NCBI GenBank assembly: GCA_945867255.1
Contig: CAMBHV010000003.1
Coordinates: 1 to 27,190 of the forward strand
From: an uncultured Clostridia bacterium
GTDB taxonomy: Bacteria; Bacillota; Clostridia; Oscillospirales; Ruminococcaceae
Length of the DNA stretch: 27,190 nt
Reading direction: 5' to 3'
Positions 8,055 to 14,081 of the stretch are shown piece by piece. The notes under the pieces are model-generated. The model ran no database searches, was not told where the DNA came from, and saw nothing but the letters and a program-made list of their open reading frames with translations. Every line of letters begins with the position of its first letter. The stretch's first letter is position 1. Both the position numbers and the translations under genes were made by a program.

Positions 8055-8261
8055 TTACTCCTCTGTGTAATCTAAAATATCGGCCGGTTTGCAATCCAAC
8101 GTTTTGCAAAGCGCTTCCAACGTGGAAAACCGGATAGCTTTTGCTTTATTCGTTTTCAGAATAGAAAGGTTCGCTGGCGTAATTCCAATGGCCGCCGCCA
8201 ATTCGGTGGAGGATATCTTCCGTTTTGCCATCATTACATCCAAATTCACTACGATGGGCAT
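8055..8261 (-). CDS. Xre/Cro-CI family transcriptional regulator, YozG-like
   Basis: This 68-residue protein is almost entirely one helix-turn-helix domain. The recognition region is SSTELAAAIGITPANLSILKT (about residues 17-37) and the C-terminal RFSTLEALCKTLDCKPADILDY is the typical end of the small YozG-type subgroup. Such regulators are usually found next to a DUF2975 membrane protein, as here (15 bases downstream of it). The Shine-Dalgarno GGGGAGG is 8 bases before the ATG. It probably regulates its own operon, although the promoter at 8797-8825 shows no clear operator dyad. It has no sensor domain, so a signal would have to come through a partner such as one of the two membrane proteins. 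Confidence 0.92.
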   Translation of the reverse strand: MPIVVNLDVMMAKRKISSTELAAAIGITPANLSILKTNKAKAIRFSTLEALCKTLDCKPADILDYTEE

Positions 8262-8276
8262 AAAACGCGCCTCCCC

Positions 8277-8714
8277 TCAAATTGTATAATCATTTTCTGC
8301 CTTTATGACCAAAGCCTGTGCAAACACATTTTTTACTACACGCAGCATCAACCCAACAAATGCAGCAGCAACGCAAAATACAAATAAGTACCAGTCAAAA
8401 AAACCCGCCAGAAAATACACGGCCCCCGCTGTGATGCAGCACCAGGACATCACGCGAAGATATTGCACATTTTCTTCGCAGAACACATCTTCCTGGGCAA
8501 TATTCTTTAACAGTCGATGCAGGCAAAACAAAACCAGCGCAGCCGGTATTGCCGAACAATATGTGACAATCATATACAGCCACACTACACTTTCGCGGTA
8601 TAACACCATCTTCCAGAACCATGGGCCTGTCACACACAAAGCCGCCAGCATCACGCTGAACACTGTTACACATATCCGACTCAATTTCAAACTTTTATCC
8701 ATCGTCCATTCCAT
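8277..8714 (-). CDS. DUF2975 domain membrane protein
   Basis: The 145-residue product has four predicted membrane helices and ends in ALVIKAENDYTI, the characteristic DUF2975 C-terminus. DUF2975 proteins are of unknown function and are recurrently paired with a YozG-like Xre regulator, as seen here. The start at 8714 (MEWTMDKSLK) is preferred over the ATG at 8795 for two reasons: GGAGG lies 10 bases upstream of it, and the promoter -10 element (8797-8802) would place the transcription start at about 8790, downstream of the longer start. It is the first gene of the DUF2975, Xre, DUF4173 operon. Confidence 0.88.
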   Translation of the reverse strand: MEWTMDKSLKLSRICVTVFSVMLAALCVTGPWFWKMVLYRESVVWLYMIVTYCSAIPAALVLFCLHRLLKNIAQEDVFCEENVQYLRVMSWCCITAGAVYFLAGFFDWYLFVFCVAAAFVGLMLRVVKNVFAQALVIKAENDYTI

Positions 8715-8796
8715 GGAACAGATTCCTCCTTCAGATATATGCCAATTACCGAATCCGTGTTGAAAAGCGGATGCCTTTTCGTTGTATTCTGGCATT

Positions 8797-8825
8797 ACTA
8801 TACCATGGTTATTATTGAATTACAA
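8797..8825 (-). promoter_or_regulatory. Promoter of the DUF2975-Xre-DUF4173 operon
   Basis: On the minus strand TTGTAA (plus 8820-8825) and TATAGT (plus 8797-8802) are separated by 17 bases, with TG one base upstream of the -10 (extended -10). Predicted start is near 8790, giving a leader of about 75 bases. This position rules out the longer reading of DUF2975. Confidence 0.8.
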
Positions 8826-8915
8826 GTATTTTTTATTGTTTTTCGATAATTATTTTATAATCAACGGGCACCTGTTCTTTTGAAATGATTGTTCTGTTCG
8901 CTTTCTATGCTTCCA

Positions 8916-8956
8916 GAAAAAATAAAAACAGCCTCTTTGTACAAAGAGGCTGTTTT
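8916..8956 (-). terminator. Terminator of the rpmH-rnpA-yidD-yidC-khpB transcript
   Basis: Bases 8925-8956 form a perfect 32-base palindrome (16-bp potential stem; GCCTCTTTGT facing ACAAAGAGGC at the centre) only 4 bases past the khpB stop. On the minus strand it ends in TTTT and continues into a T-rich run (8916-8924), as expected for a Rho-independent terminator. Confidence 0.92.
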
Positions 8957-8960
8957 CGTA

Positions 8961-10025
8961 TTACAGTTCTATTTTACCAAACAAAGGAAGGTCTGCACCA
9001 TCGTTGATGGTTTCTGTCCGGCGGGACGCCACCGGACCTGCAGACGTATTGCGGGGAGCGTCCGCATATTCCCGAGCCGGCGTAGAAGAACGGCGATCTC
9101 TGCGCTCGCCATCACGGCGGGATCTGTCGCCACGGCCACCTCTGCGGGAACCTCGTCCTTCTCTGCGTTCACGCTGAGGACGAGCATTTTCTCCGGTGCA
9201 CATCACCACAACACGACGTGCTGCACCTTCACCGGTGGATTCACTTTTTACGTTCTCCATCTGAGAAATGGTGGAATGGATGATACGGCGCTCGTAAGGA
9301 TTCATGGGTTCCAGTGTCTGGCTGCGACCTGTGCGTGCTACCTTTGCGCCAATTCGTTTTGCCAATGCGACCAGGTTCTGCTCTCGTTTTGAGCGATACC
9401 CGTTTACATCCAAACTCATTTTTTCATACTCACCGCCGGCACGATTCGCCACAAGGCTGCACAAATATCCCATGGCTTCCATTACTTCGCCACGATGGCC
9501 AATCAGCATGCCCGCATCTTCCCCGCTGATTTTCAAAACTGTAGTCTCATCTGTTTTTTCTGCAGAAAATGAGATTTTCTCGGCATGCATGGCTTTTGCC
9601 ACAGCGGTGATATAATCGCAGGCTGCCTGAAGCCGCACATTTCCTTCCAGTTCTACAGGCTGTGCCTGCACCGTCTGCTCTTCAGCTGCCGGCTGCATTA
9701 CAGGCTGTTCCGATTCTTCTTTTACACGGGGTGCTGCCTGCGGCTTTTTCACATGAACAGGAGTTTCCTCTTTGCTGATTTTTTCTTCCTGCCTGGCTTG
9801 CCGCGCCGGTGTAACAACTGATTTATTTGGTTCTTCTACAGGTTTCAGAATTTCTTCTGATTCTTCTACCCACACGCGAACTTTCGCCGGAATGGTGCGG
9901 AAAAACTTTTTCTGCGGAAGCTCCAGCACTTCTACGGTGGCATCTTCCTCTGCAACACCCAGCTGCTCCAAAGCAAGGCGCGTAGCCTCTTCCACCGTTT
10001 TTCCCGTCATAATACTTTCACGCAT
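8961..10025 (-). CDS. khpB: RNA-binding protein KhpB (Jag/EloR)
   Basis: KhpB (Jag, EloR) is an RNA-binding protein that, in streptococci and lactobacilli, pairs with KhpA and affects cell elongation and division. The 354-residue product has the Jag N-terminal domain (about 1-54, TGKTVEEATRLALEQLG), a Glu/Pro-rich linker (55-130), a KH domain with the GXXG-type loop IGHRGE (175-180), and an R3H domain (NPYERRIIHSTI, 242-253, with R246, R247 and H250). A long Arg/Gly-rich tail (about 283-327) follows, then the conserved terminal DLPLFGKIEL. The Arg-rich tail is longer than in most homologues I know. The Shine-Dalgarno AAAGGAGG is 7 bases before the ATG, and the gene starts 21 bases after yidC. 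Confidence 0.96.
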   Translation of the reverse strand: MRESIMTGKTVEEATRLALEQLGVAEEDATVEVLELPQKKFFRTIPAKVRVWVEESEEILKPVEEPNKSVVTPARQARQEEKISKEETPVHVKKPQAAPRVKEESEQPVMQPAAEEQTVQAQPVELEGNVRLQAACDYITAVAKAMHAEKISFSAEKTDETTVLKISGEDAGMLIGHRGEVMEAMGYLCSLVANRAGGEYEKMSLDVNGYRSKREQNLVALAKRIGAKVARTGRSQTLEPMNPYERRIIHSTISQMENVKSESTGEGAARRVVVMCTGENARPQRERREGRGSRRGGRGDRSRRDGERRDRRSSTPAREYADAPRNTSAGPVASRRTETINDGADLPLFGKIEL

Positions 10026-10046
10026 GATGCTTCCTCCTTTCCCTTA

Positions 10047-11237
10047 TTATTCCTCTTTTTCTTCCCATGGCATCTTTTCCGGAGCCCGCTCTTCATCGGG
10101 TTCTGCCTGCACAGCCTCAACCGCACTTTGCTGCTGGGATTCTATGAGTTTCTCCTCCGGCTCATGATCTGGTTTTTCTTTTTCCTGTTTTTCCTGAACT
10201 TTCGGCACAGGGGCATCTTCTTTGTACCGTTCTTCGTCAATGGCGCGGGCACGGGCAAGACGAATACGAGCCAGTTCCGCATCAGAAACTTCCTTCATTA
10301 CCGTCTCGCCATCTTCGCCTTTGATTTTTACTTGCTTTTTCTTTTTCTTTTCTGAACGTTTTGCTTCGATTTCCGCTTCCACCTGAGCTTTGATCTTTTC
10401 AGGGTCATACATACGTTTTGCAATCAGGGACTGCAGGAAACCAGCAATATTGGAAACCGTATAGTACAGCGAAAAGCCCGTGGGAATGGTGAATGCAATA
10501 TAACCAAACATAATGCTCATGATCCACGGCATAGCTTTCATGCTGCCAGACATCTGCTGGCCAGACATTTTCATTGTAATGATCTGCACTGCGATCATCG
10601 TGATTACAGAAAGTACAGGGATAATAATAGCAATAGAAGGCCAGCTGGAAAGCGGCGTCTGGCCAAGATCAATGCGGCCGCCCAGGAATGTCATATCAAA
10701 CTGGGCAATCTGATCGATCAGGCTATTGCTGATGCCGTCAATTCCGTAAAATTTATCCGTATTGTTGTGAACAAGGTTAATCAGTGTGCTCTGCACACGA
10801 TAATCTGTTGCCACAAGGCTTTGGCCCAAAGTAGAGTTTGCCACTTCCACCAGCTTGGCAATCACATCCTGCGATGCACCCAGAATGTATTGCAGCGGAC
10901 GATATACTACTTCGATGATACCGAAGATAAACAGGAAGTTCAGTGCCATGGGCAGGCAACCTGCCGTCATGGAAAAACCGTATTCCTGCTGAAATTTCAT
11001 CAGCTCTTCCTGCTGACGATTTTTATCTTTGGCATATTTTTTCTGAATTTCCTGAATCTTTGGCTGAAAAGCCGACATACGCGCTGTGCTTTTTTGCTGC
11101 TTAATACGCAGCGGAAGCAGGATCAGGTTCACGACCAACGTGAACACGATCAGTGCCCATCCATAGTTGGGAATGAATTCATAGATCCATTTCATGATAG
11201 GCCCGAAAATTACCGCAAGAAAACCTAAAAACTGCAT
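10047..11237 (-). CDS. yidC: Membrane protein insertase YidC/Oxa1
   Basis: YidC inserts and folds membrane proteins, alone or with SecYEG. The 396-residue product has the Gram-positive five-helix layout: first helix at about 1-20, and the hydrophilic-groove arginine R44 in LPLRIKQQKS, followed by the cytoplasmic helical hairpin (MSAFQPKIQEIQKKY and onward). Later helices lie near 95-115, 185-210 and 235-265. No lipobox cysteine is visible near the N-terminus, unlike Bacillus SpoIIIJ/YqjG. The cytoplasmic tail (about 280-396) is unusually long, first strongly basic (KKKKKQVKIKG), then acidic; basic tails help ribosome binding in related proteins. It stands between yidD and khpB as in many Clostridia. 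Confidence 0.96.
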   Translation of the reverse strand: MQFLGFLAVIFGPIMKWIYEFIPNYGWALIVFTLVVNLILLPLRIKQQKSTARMSAFQPKIQEIQKKYAKDKNRQQEELMKFQQEYGFSMTAGCLPMALNFLFIFGIIEVVYRPLQYILGASQDVIAKLVEVANSTLGQSLVATDYRVQSTLINLVHNNTDKFYGIDGISNSLIDQIAQFDMTFLGGRIDLGQTPLSSWPSIAIIIPVLSVITMIAVQIITMKMSGQQMSGSMKAMPWIMSIMFGYIAFTIPTGFSLYYTVSNIAGFLQSLIAKRMYDPEKIKAQVEAEIEAKRSEKKKKKQVKIKGEDGETVMKEVSDAELARIRLARARAIDEERYKEDAPVPKVQEKQEKEKPDHEPEEKLIESQQQSAVEAVQAEPDEERAPEKMPWEEKEE

Positions 11238-11321
11238 CGTCTCATCCTTTTTGCCCGGCGCGAAGGGCTTTTTTTCTAGAGGGACGCACGGTGCGCAGGC
11301 CGTACGTATTTCGAAGGTTTA

Positions 11322-11609
11322 CTATTGTGCTGATTTTTCGTGATCAGCTTCTTTTTTGGAATCTGGGTCATTACGCCAGCGCCCTTTTGGCGGAACAGGA
11401 TCTATTCCACCCTTACAGAACGGGTTGCAACGCAAAATACGCCATGTTCCAAGTAAAATACCTTTTATCACACCATGTATTTCAATTGCCTGTATCATAT
11501 AAGCCGAGCATGAGGGAATAAACCGGCAATTGTTTCCTAAAAAAGGAGAAATAAATTTTTGGTAAGCACGTATGGGCAAAATAAACAGAGTGCGGATCAT
11601 TCTACTCAT
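11322..11609 (-). CDS. yidD: Membrane protein insertion efficiency factor YidD
   Basis: YidD is a small membrane-associated protein that assists YidC-dependent insertion. The 95-residue product has the conserved cysteine-rich pattern CRFIPSCSAYMIQAI (from residue 28) and LRCNPFCKGGIDPVP, with an amphipathic N-terminus (LFILPIRAYQKFISPFLG). The ATG overlaps the rnpA stop as ATGA, indicating coupled translation; an internal ATG three codons later is a possible alternative. The family match is clear. Confidence 0.96.
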   Translation of the reverse strand: MSRMIRTLFILPIRAYQKFISPFLGNNCRFIPSCSAYMIQAIEIHGVIKGILLGTWRILRCNPFCKGGIDPVPPKGRWRNDPDSKKEADHEKSAQ

Positions 11610-11938
11610 GTATTGAGCCCCGCATCATGAAACATTTTCTCCAAAACAGGAACCAGTTTTGTGCTTTTCAACCGTGGCGTAACCCCGCGAGCTACTAACA
11701 CGATATCATATCGGCCCACATCGCCTTTCAGCACTTCACTAAGGGCGGCACGCATCACGCGGCGGGCACGGTTACGCATTACTGCATTACCTACTTTTTT
11801 GGAAGCAGTAAGCCCTATACGCGTACAGCCGGCGCGATTTTTATTGACATACATCACCACATACGGGTGCACGTACGATTTTCCGCGCGAATAAGCGCGT
11901 GCAAATTCACTGTTACGGGTAATGGCGCAATAACGCAT
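11606..11938 (-). CDS. rnpA: Ribonuclease P protein component
   Basis: RnpA is the protein subunit of RNase P, which trims the 5' leader of precursor tRNAs together with the RNA subunit (not encoded in this window). The 110-residue basic protein carries the RNR signature as AVMRNRARRVMRAAL, after the conserved GLTASKKVGNAV strand. It lies downstream of rpmH, as is nearly universal in bacteria, but is separated from it by about 100 bases containing a short hairpin (11965-11990). Confidence 0.97.
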   Translation of the reverse strand: MRYCAITRNSEFARAYSRGKSYVHPYVVMYVNKNRAGCTRIGLTASKKVGNAVMRNRARRVMRAALSEVLKGDVGRYDIVLVARGVTPRLKSTKLVPVLEKMFHDAGLNT

Positions 11939-11964
11939 ACAAGGCCTCTTTTGCTATCAGATAC

Positions 11965-11990
11965 ACAAAAAGGCCACATGCGTGGCCTTT
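11965..11990 (-). terminator. Short hairpin with T-run between rpmH and rnpA (partial terminator)
   Basis: AAAGGCCAC (11969-11977) pairs with GTGGCCTTT (11982-11990) around a 4-base loop, giving a 9-bp stem followed on the minus strand by a run of Ts (11967-11971). Its position inside the rpmH-rnpA transcript suggests a leaky terminator or a processing site that makes more rpmH mRNA than rnpA mRNA. Confidence 0.6.
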
Positions 11991-12041
11991 CTTGCAGCGA
12001 AAGGACGCTGCTGTTTGTTTGATTTTCCATATGACAGGAAG

Positions 12042-12176
12042 TTACGCAGCCAGCGTTGCACGGCCTTTACGGCGGCGGGCAGCCAGCACTTTACGGCCGT
12101 TCACGCTTTTGGAACGGGCCAGAAAGCCATGTTTCTTTGCACGGTGAATTTTCTTAGGCTGGAATGTTCTTTTCAT
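12042..12176 (-). CDS. rpmH: 50S ribosomal protein L34
   Basis: This 44-residue protein starts MKRTFQPKKIHRAKKHGF, contains NGRKVLAARRRKGRA and ends LAA, which is an unmistakable L34. It is a highly basic component of the large ribosomal subunit. A strong Shine-Dalgarno (AGGAGGT, 7 bases before the ATG) precedes it. It is the first gene of the minus-strand rpmH-rnpA-yidD-yidC-khpB unit, driven by the promoter at 12281-12310. Its short length makes it easy to miss in ORF scans. Confidence 0.98.
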   Translation of the reverse strand: MKRTFQPKKIHRAKKHGFLARSKSVNGRKVLAARRRKGRATLAA

Positions 12177-12280
12177 GCTTCGCACCTCCTGTTTTAAGGT
12201 AAACCCCAACATATTGTGGAGAATTTGTTGTCATTCACAAGGCTTATTTCTCATAACAAGACAAAGCCTTGCAAATTAAG

Positions 12281-12310
12281 AGTATACCCGAAAGAATGGC
12301 TTTCTGTCAA
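12281..12310 (-). promoter_or_regulatory. Strong sigma-A type promoter of rpmH
   Basis: On the minus strand a perfect TTGACA (plus 12305-12310) and TATACT (plus 12281-12286, 5 of 6) are separated by 18 bases. Predicted transcription start is near 12274, leaving a leader of about 98 bases before rpmH. This is the best consensus promoter in the window, fitting the demand for ribosomal protein L34. Confidence 0.88.
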
Positions 12311-12385
12311 CCTTTTTTTAGGTTTCCTTATTTTTTATTATTCGCTTTTTCTTTATTCTGAAAAATTTTTCCAGTCTCTTTGCTT

Positions 12386-12419
12386 TATACGCGTACGCAC
12401 GCGCGCGTGTACGCGTGTA
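12386..12419. repeat. 34-bp perfectly alternating pyrimidine-purine tract (Z-DNA candidate)
   Basis: Every base from 12386 to 12419 alternates pyrimidine and purine, mostly CG/GT/AC steps. Its core is the perfect palindrome CACGCGCGCGTG (12398-12409), flanked by ACGCGT on both sides (12389-12394 and 12411-12416). Such tracts are the best substrates for left-handed Z-DNA under negative supercoiling. It lies between the divergent rpmH and dnaA promoters, about 55 bases before the dnaA -10. Function is inferred; it could equally be a protein-binding array. Confidence 0.8.
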
Positions 12420-12451
12420 ATAAATACAATATTTATGTACAATATTCATGC

Positions 12452-12480
12452 TGGTATTCCGGTCTAAAATGTGCTATAAT
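12452..12480 (+). promoter_or_regulatory. dnaA promoter (extended -10)
   Basis: A perfect TATAAT (12475-12480) is preceded by TGC, making an extended -10; the -35 (TGGTAT at 12452-12457, 17-base spacer) is poor. Predicted start is near 12487, giving a dnaA leader of about 52 bases that contains the nonamer CTGTCCACA (12499-12507), a possible autoregulatory DnaA site. The start position argues against an upstream translation start at 12491. Confidence 0.7.
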
Positions 12481-12538
12481 TTCAACATATATGGATATCT
12501 GTCCACAAACGCCGCAACGGAAGGCTGGGAAAACAAAC

Positions 12539-13846
12539 ATGGATTCTTTTGATGAAGTATTCGCCGCAGTGAAGGAATACTGTAAAGAGCATGTCGTCAT
12601 TGCAACGTATAATCTGTTCATCAATGATATCGAGCCTGTCTCCTTTGATGGAAACAAGGCTTTTTTATGCGTACGAAGCGAATTTGTAAAAAATACACTG
12701 GAAAATCGTTATCTTCAACTTCTTCAGGATGCATTCCGTGAACTGCTGGGCTTTGAAGTAGAGATAGAATTTACTCTTCCTCAAAAAACAAATGTCTCTG
12801 CACAGCCCACCGTACAGGCTGCACCCGCCGGTGGAAGTTATGCATTCACATTTGAAAATTTTATCGTAGGGTCTACTAACAAATTTGCACACGCAGCTGC
12901 ACAGGCTGTGGCGGCAAACCCCTCCGGTGCTTATAACCCGTTGTTTATCTGGGGCGGATCCGGGCTTGGTAAAACACATCTGCTTCATGCCATTAAAAGT
13001 GAAGTAGAAAAAAATCACCCTGACTTCAACATCGTATATGTAGACGGTGAAAAATTTACAAATGAAATTATCAGCGCCATTCACGATAACACTACTGCAC
13101 AGTTTCACAACAAATATCGAGCAGCAGATGTTTTGCTTGTAGATGATATTCAATTTATTGGCGGAAAGGAATCCACTCAGGAAGAATTTTTCCACACATT
13201 CAACACCCTATATAATGCAGGAAAACAGATTGTTCTTGCATCAGACCGTGCACCCAGAGAAATCAAAAGCCTGGAAGACAGGCTTCGCACCCGGTTTGAA
13301 ATGGGCCTGATTGCTGATATTCAGCCGCCCGATTTTGAAACACGTGTTGCCATTATTCGACGTAAGGCAGATCTTCTTGGCCTTGATATGCCGGATGATG
13401 TGGCTGAATACATTGCGAACCGTCTGAAAAATAATATTCGTCAACTGGAAGGTGCTGTAAAAAAATTGGATGCTTACCGTAAGCTGGAAGGCATTCAACC
13501 TGTGATTGGCGCAGCACAAAATGCTATTAAAGATATTCTCAGTGAAACACAACCCGTACCTGTCACGGTAGAAAAAATTCTCGGTGAAGTGGCACGCACT
13601 TACAATACAACACCCGAAGCTCTGCGCGGGCCCACGCGCCGGGCCAGTGTTTCTTCCGCGAGAAAAGTGGCTATGTATATTGTACGTGAAATCACAGGTA
13701 TGAGCATGGAAGATATTGGCGGAGAATTCGGTGGACGTGACCATTCTACAGTAGTTTACTGTATCAACGACGTGCAAAAGCATTTTCAAACAGACAGAAC
13801 ATTGCGTGAAACTGTAGAAGATATTATCAAAAATATTCGCACCTGA
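12539..13846 (+). CDS. dnaA: Chromosomal replication initiator protein DnaA
   Basis: DnaA binds DnaA boxes in oriC, forms an ATP-bound filament, melts the duplex and loads the helicase. The 435-residue product has domain I (1-80), a short domain II linker (about 81-100), and the AAA+ domain with Walker A GGSGLGKT (139-146) and Walker B LLVDDIQF (199-206). The C-terminal DNA-binding domain ends with the signature GGRDHSTVVYCIND (398-411). The start at 12539 gives the standard N-terminus; the frame is open upstream to 12380 but crosses the promoter. The Shine-Dalgarno is weak (GGGA at about 8 bases), perhaps keeping DnaA expression low. The boxes for its own origin function follow directly downstream. 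Confidence 0.97.
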   Translation: MDSFDEVFAAVKEYCKEHVVIATYNLFINDIEPVSFDGNKAFLCVRSEFVKNTLENRYLQLLQDAFRELLGFEVEIEFTLPQKTNVSAQPTVQAAPAGGSYAFTFENFIVGSTNKFAHAAAQAVAANPSGAYNPLFIWGGSGLGKTHLLHAIKSEVEKNHPDFNIVYVDGEKFTNEIISAIHDNTTAQFHNKYRAADVLLVDDIQFIGGKESTQEEFFHTFNTLYNAGKQIVLASDRAPREIKSLEDRLRTRFEMGLIADIQPPDFETRVAIIRRKADLLGLDMPDDVAEYIANRLKNNIRQLEGAVKKLDAYRKLEGIQPVIGAAQNAIKDILSETQPVPVTVEKILGEVARTYNTTPEALRGPTRRASVSSARKVAMYIVREITGMSMEDIGGEFGGRDHSTVVYCINDVQKHFQTDRTLRETVEDIIKNIRT

Positions 13847-14050
13847 TTTTCCACAAAACTTTCCACTTTCCACATGTGTTTTCCACAGTAATCCACATAA
13901 CAGACAGCTTGTCATTCATATCCACATGTTTTCCACGCTGTTTTTCCATATTCTTTATATTTAATTTTTGGCCTGTTCATCAGCATTTCCAGCCTACTTT
14001 CCACAATTCCACAGGCCCTACTACTATCATGAGTTAATAAAAAGTTAAAG
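13847..14050 (+). other. oriC: DnaA-box array and unwinding region
   Basis: The dnaA-dnaN spacer holds about ten DnaA-box-like nonamers, all on the plus strand. They are at 13847-13855 (TTTTCCACA), 13859-13867, 13866-13874 (CTTTCCACA), 13879-13887 (TTTTCCACA), 13889-13897 (TAATCCACA), 13918-13926 (ATATCCACA), 13929-13937 (TTTTCCACG), 13942-13950 (TTTTCCATA), 13997-14005 and 14005-14013 (AATTCCACA). An AT-rich stretch lies at 13941-13972. After the last box come GGCCC (14014-14018) and triplets CTACTACTATCAT (14018-14030), then an AT-rich run (14031-14050). Box, GC clamp, trios and AT-rich DNA in this order match the basal unwinding system described for Bacillus subtilis. The whole region coincides with the strand switch of the flanking genes. 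Confidence 0.88.
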
Positions 14051-14081
14051 TCTTCAAAAATCGAGAAAGAAAGGAATCACC

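Larger units (their letters stand above)
12177..12538. other. Divergent rpmH/dnaA control region
   Basis: This 362-base spacer holds no gene. It contains the rpmH promoter (12281-12310, minus), the dnaA promoter (-10 at 12475-12480, plus) and a 34-base alternating pyrimidine-purine tract (12386-12419). There are a few DnaA-box-like nonamers: TTCTCCACA on the minus strand (12215-12223), TCATTCACA (12231-12239) and CTGTCCACA in the dnaA leader (12499-12507). These could form an upstream origin subregion as in Bacillus, but the boxes are sparse and individually weak. Confidence 0.6.

Noticed and set aside
8715..8795. 27-codon N-terminal extension of DUF2975
   Set aside because: The ATG at 8795 lies between the -10 element and the predicted transcription start, so it would not be in the mRNA.
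11253..11275. GCCC/GGGC hairpin followed by seven Ts on the plus strand, near the yidC start
   Set aside because: Only a 4-bp stem and no plus-strand gene upstream to terminate; probably chance or part of the yidC ribosome site region.
12380..12538. N-terminal extension of dnaA
   Set aside because: The open frame runs through the alternating tract and the promoter; DnaA homology begins at MDSFDEVF.
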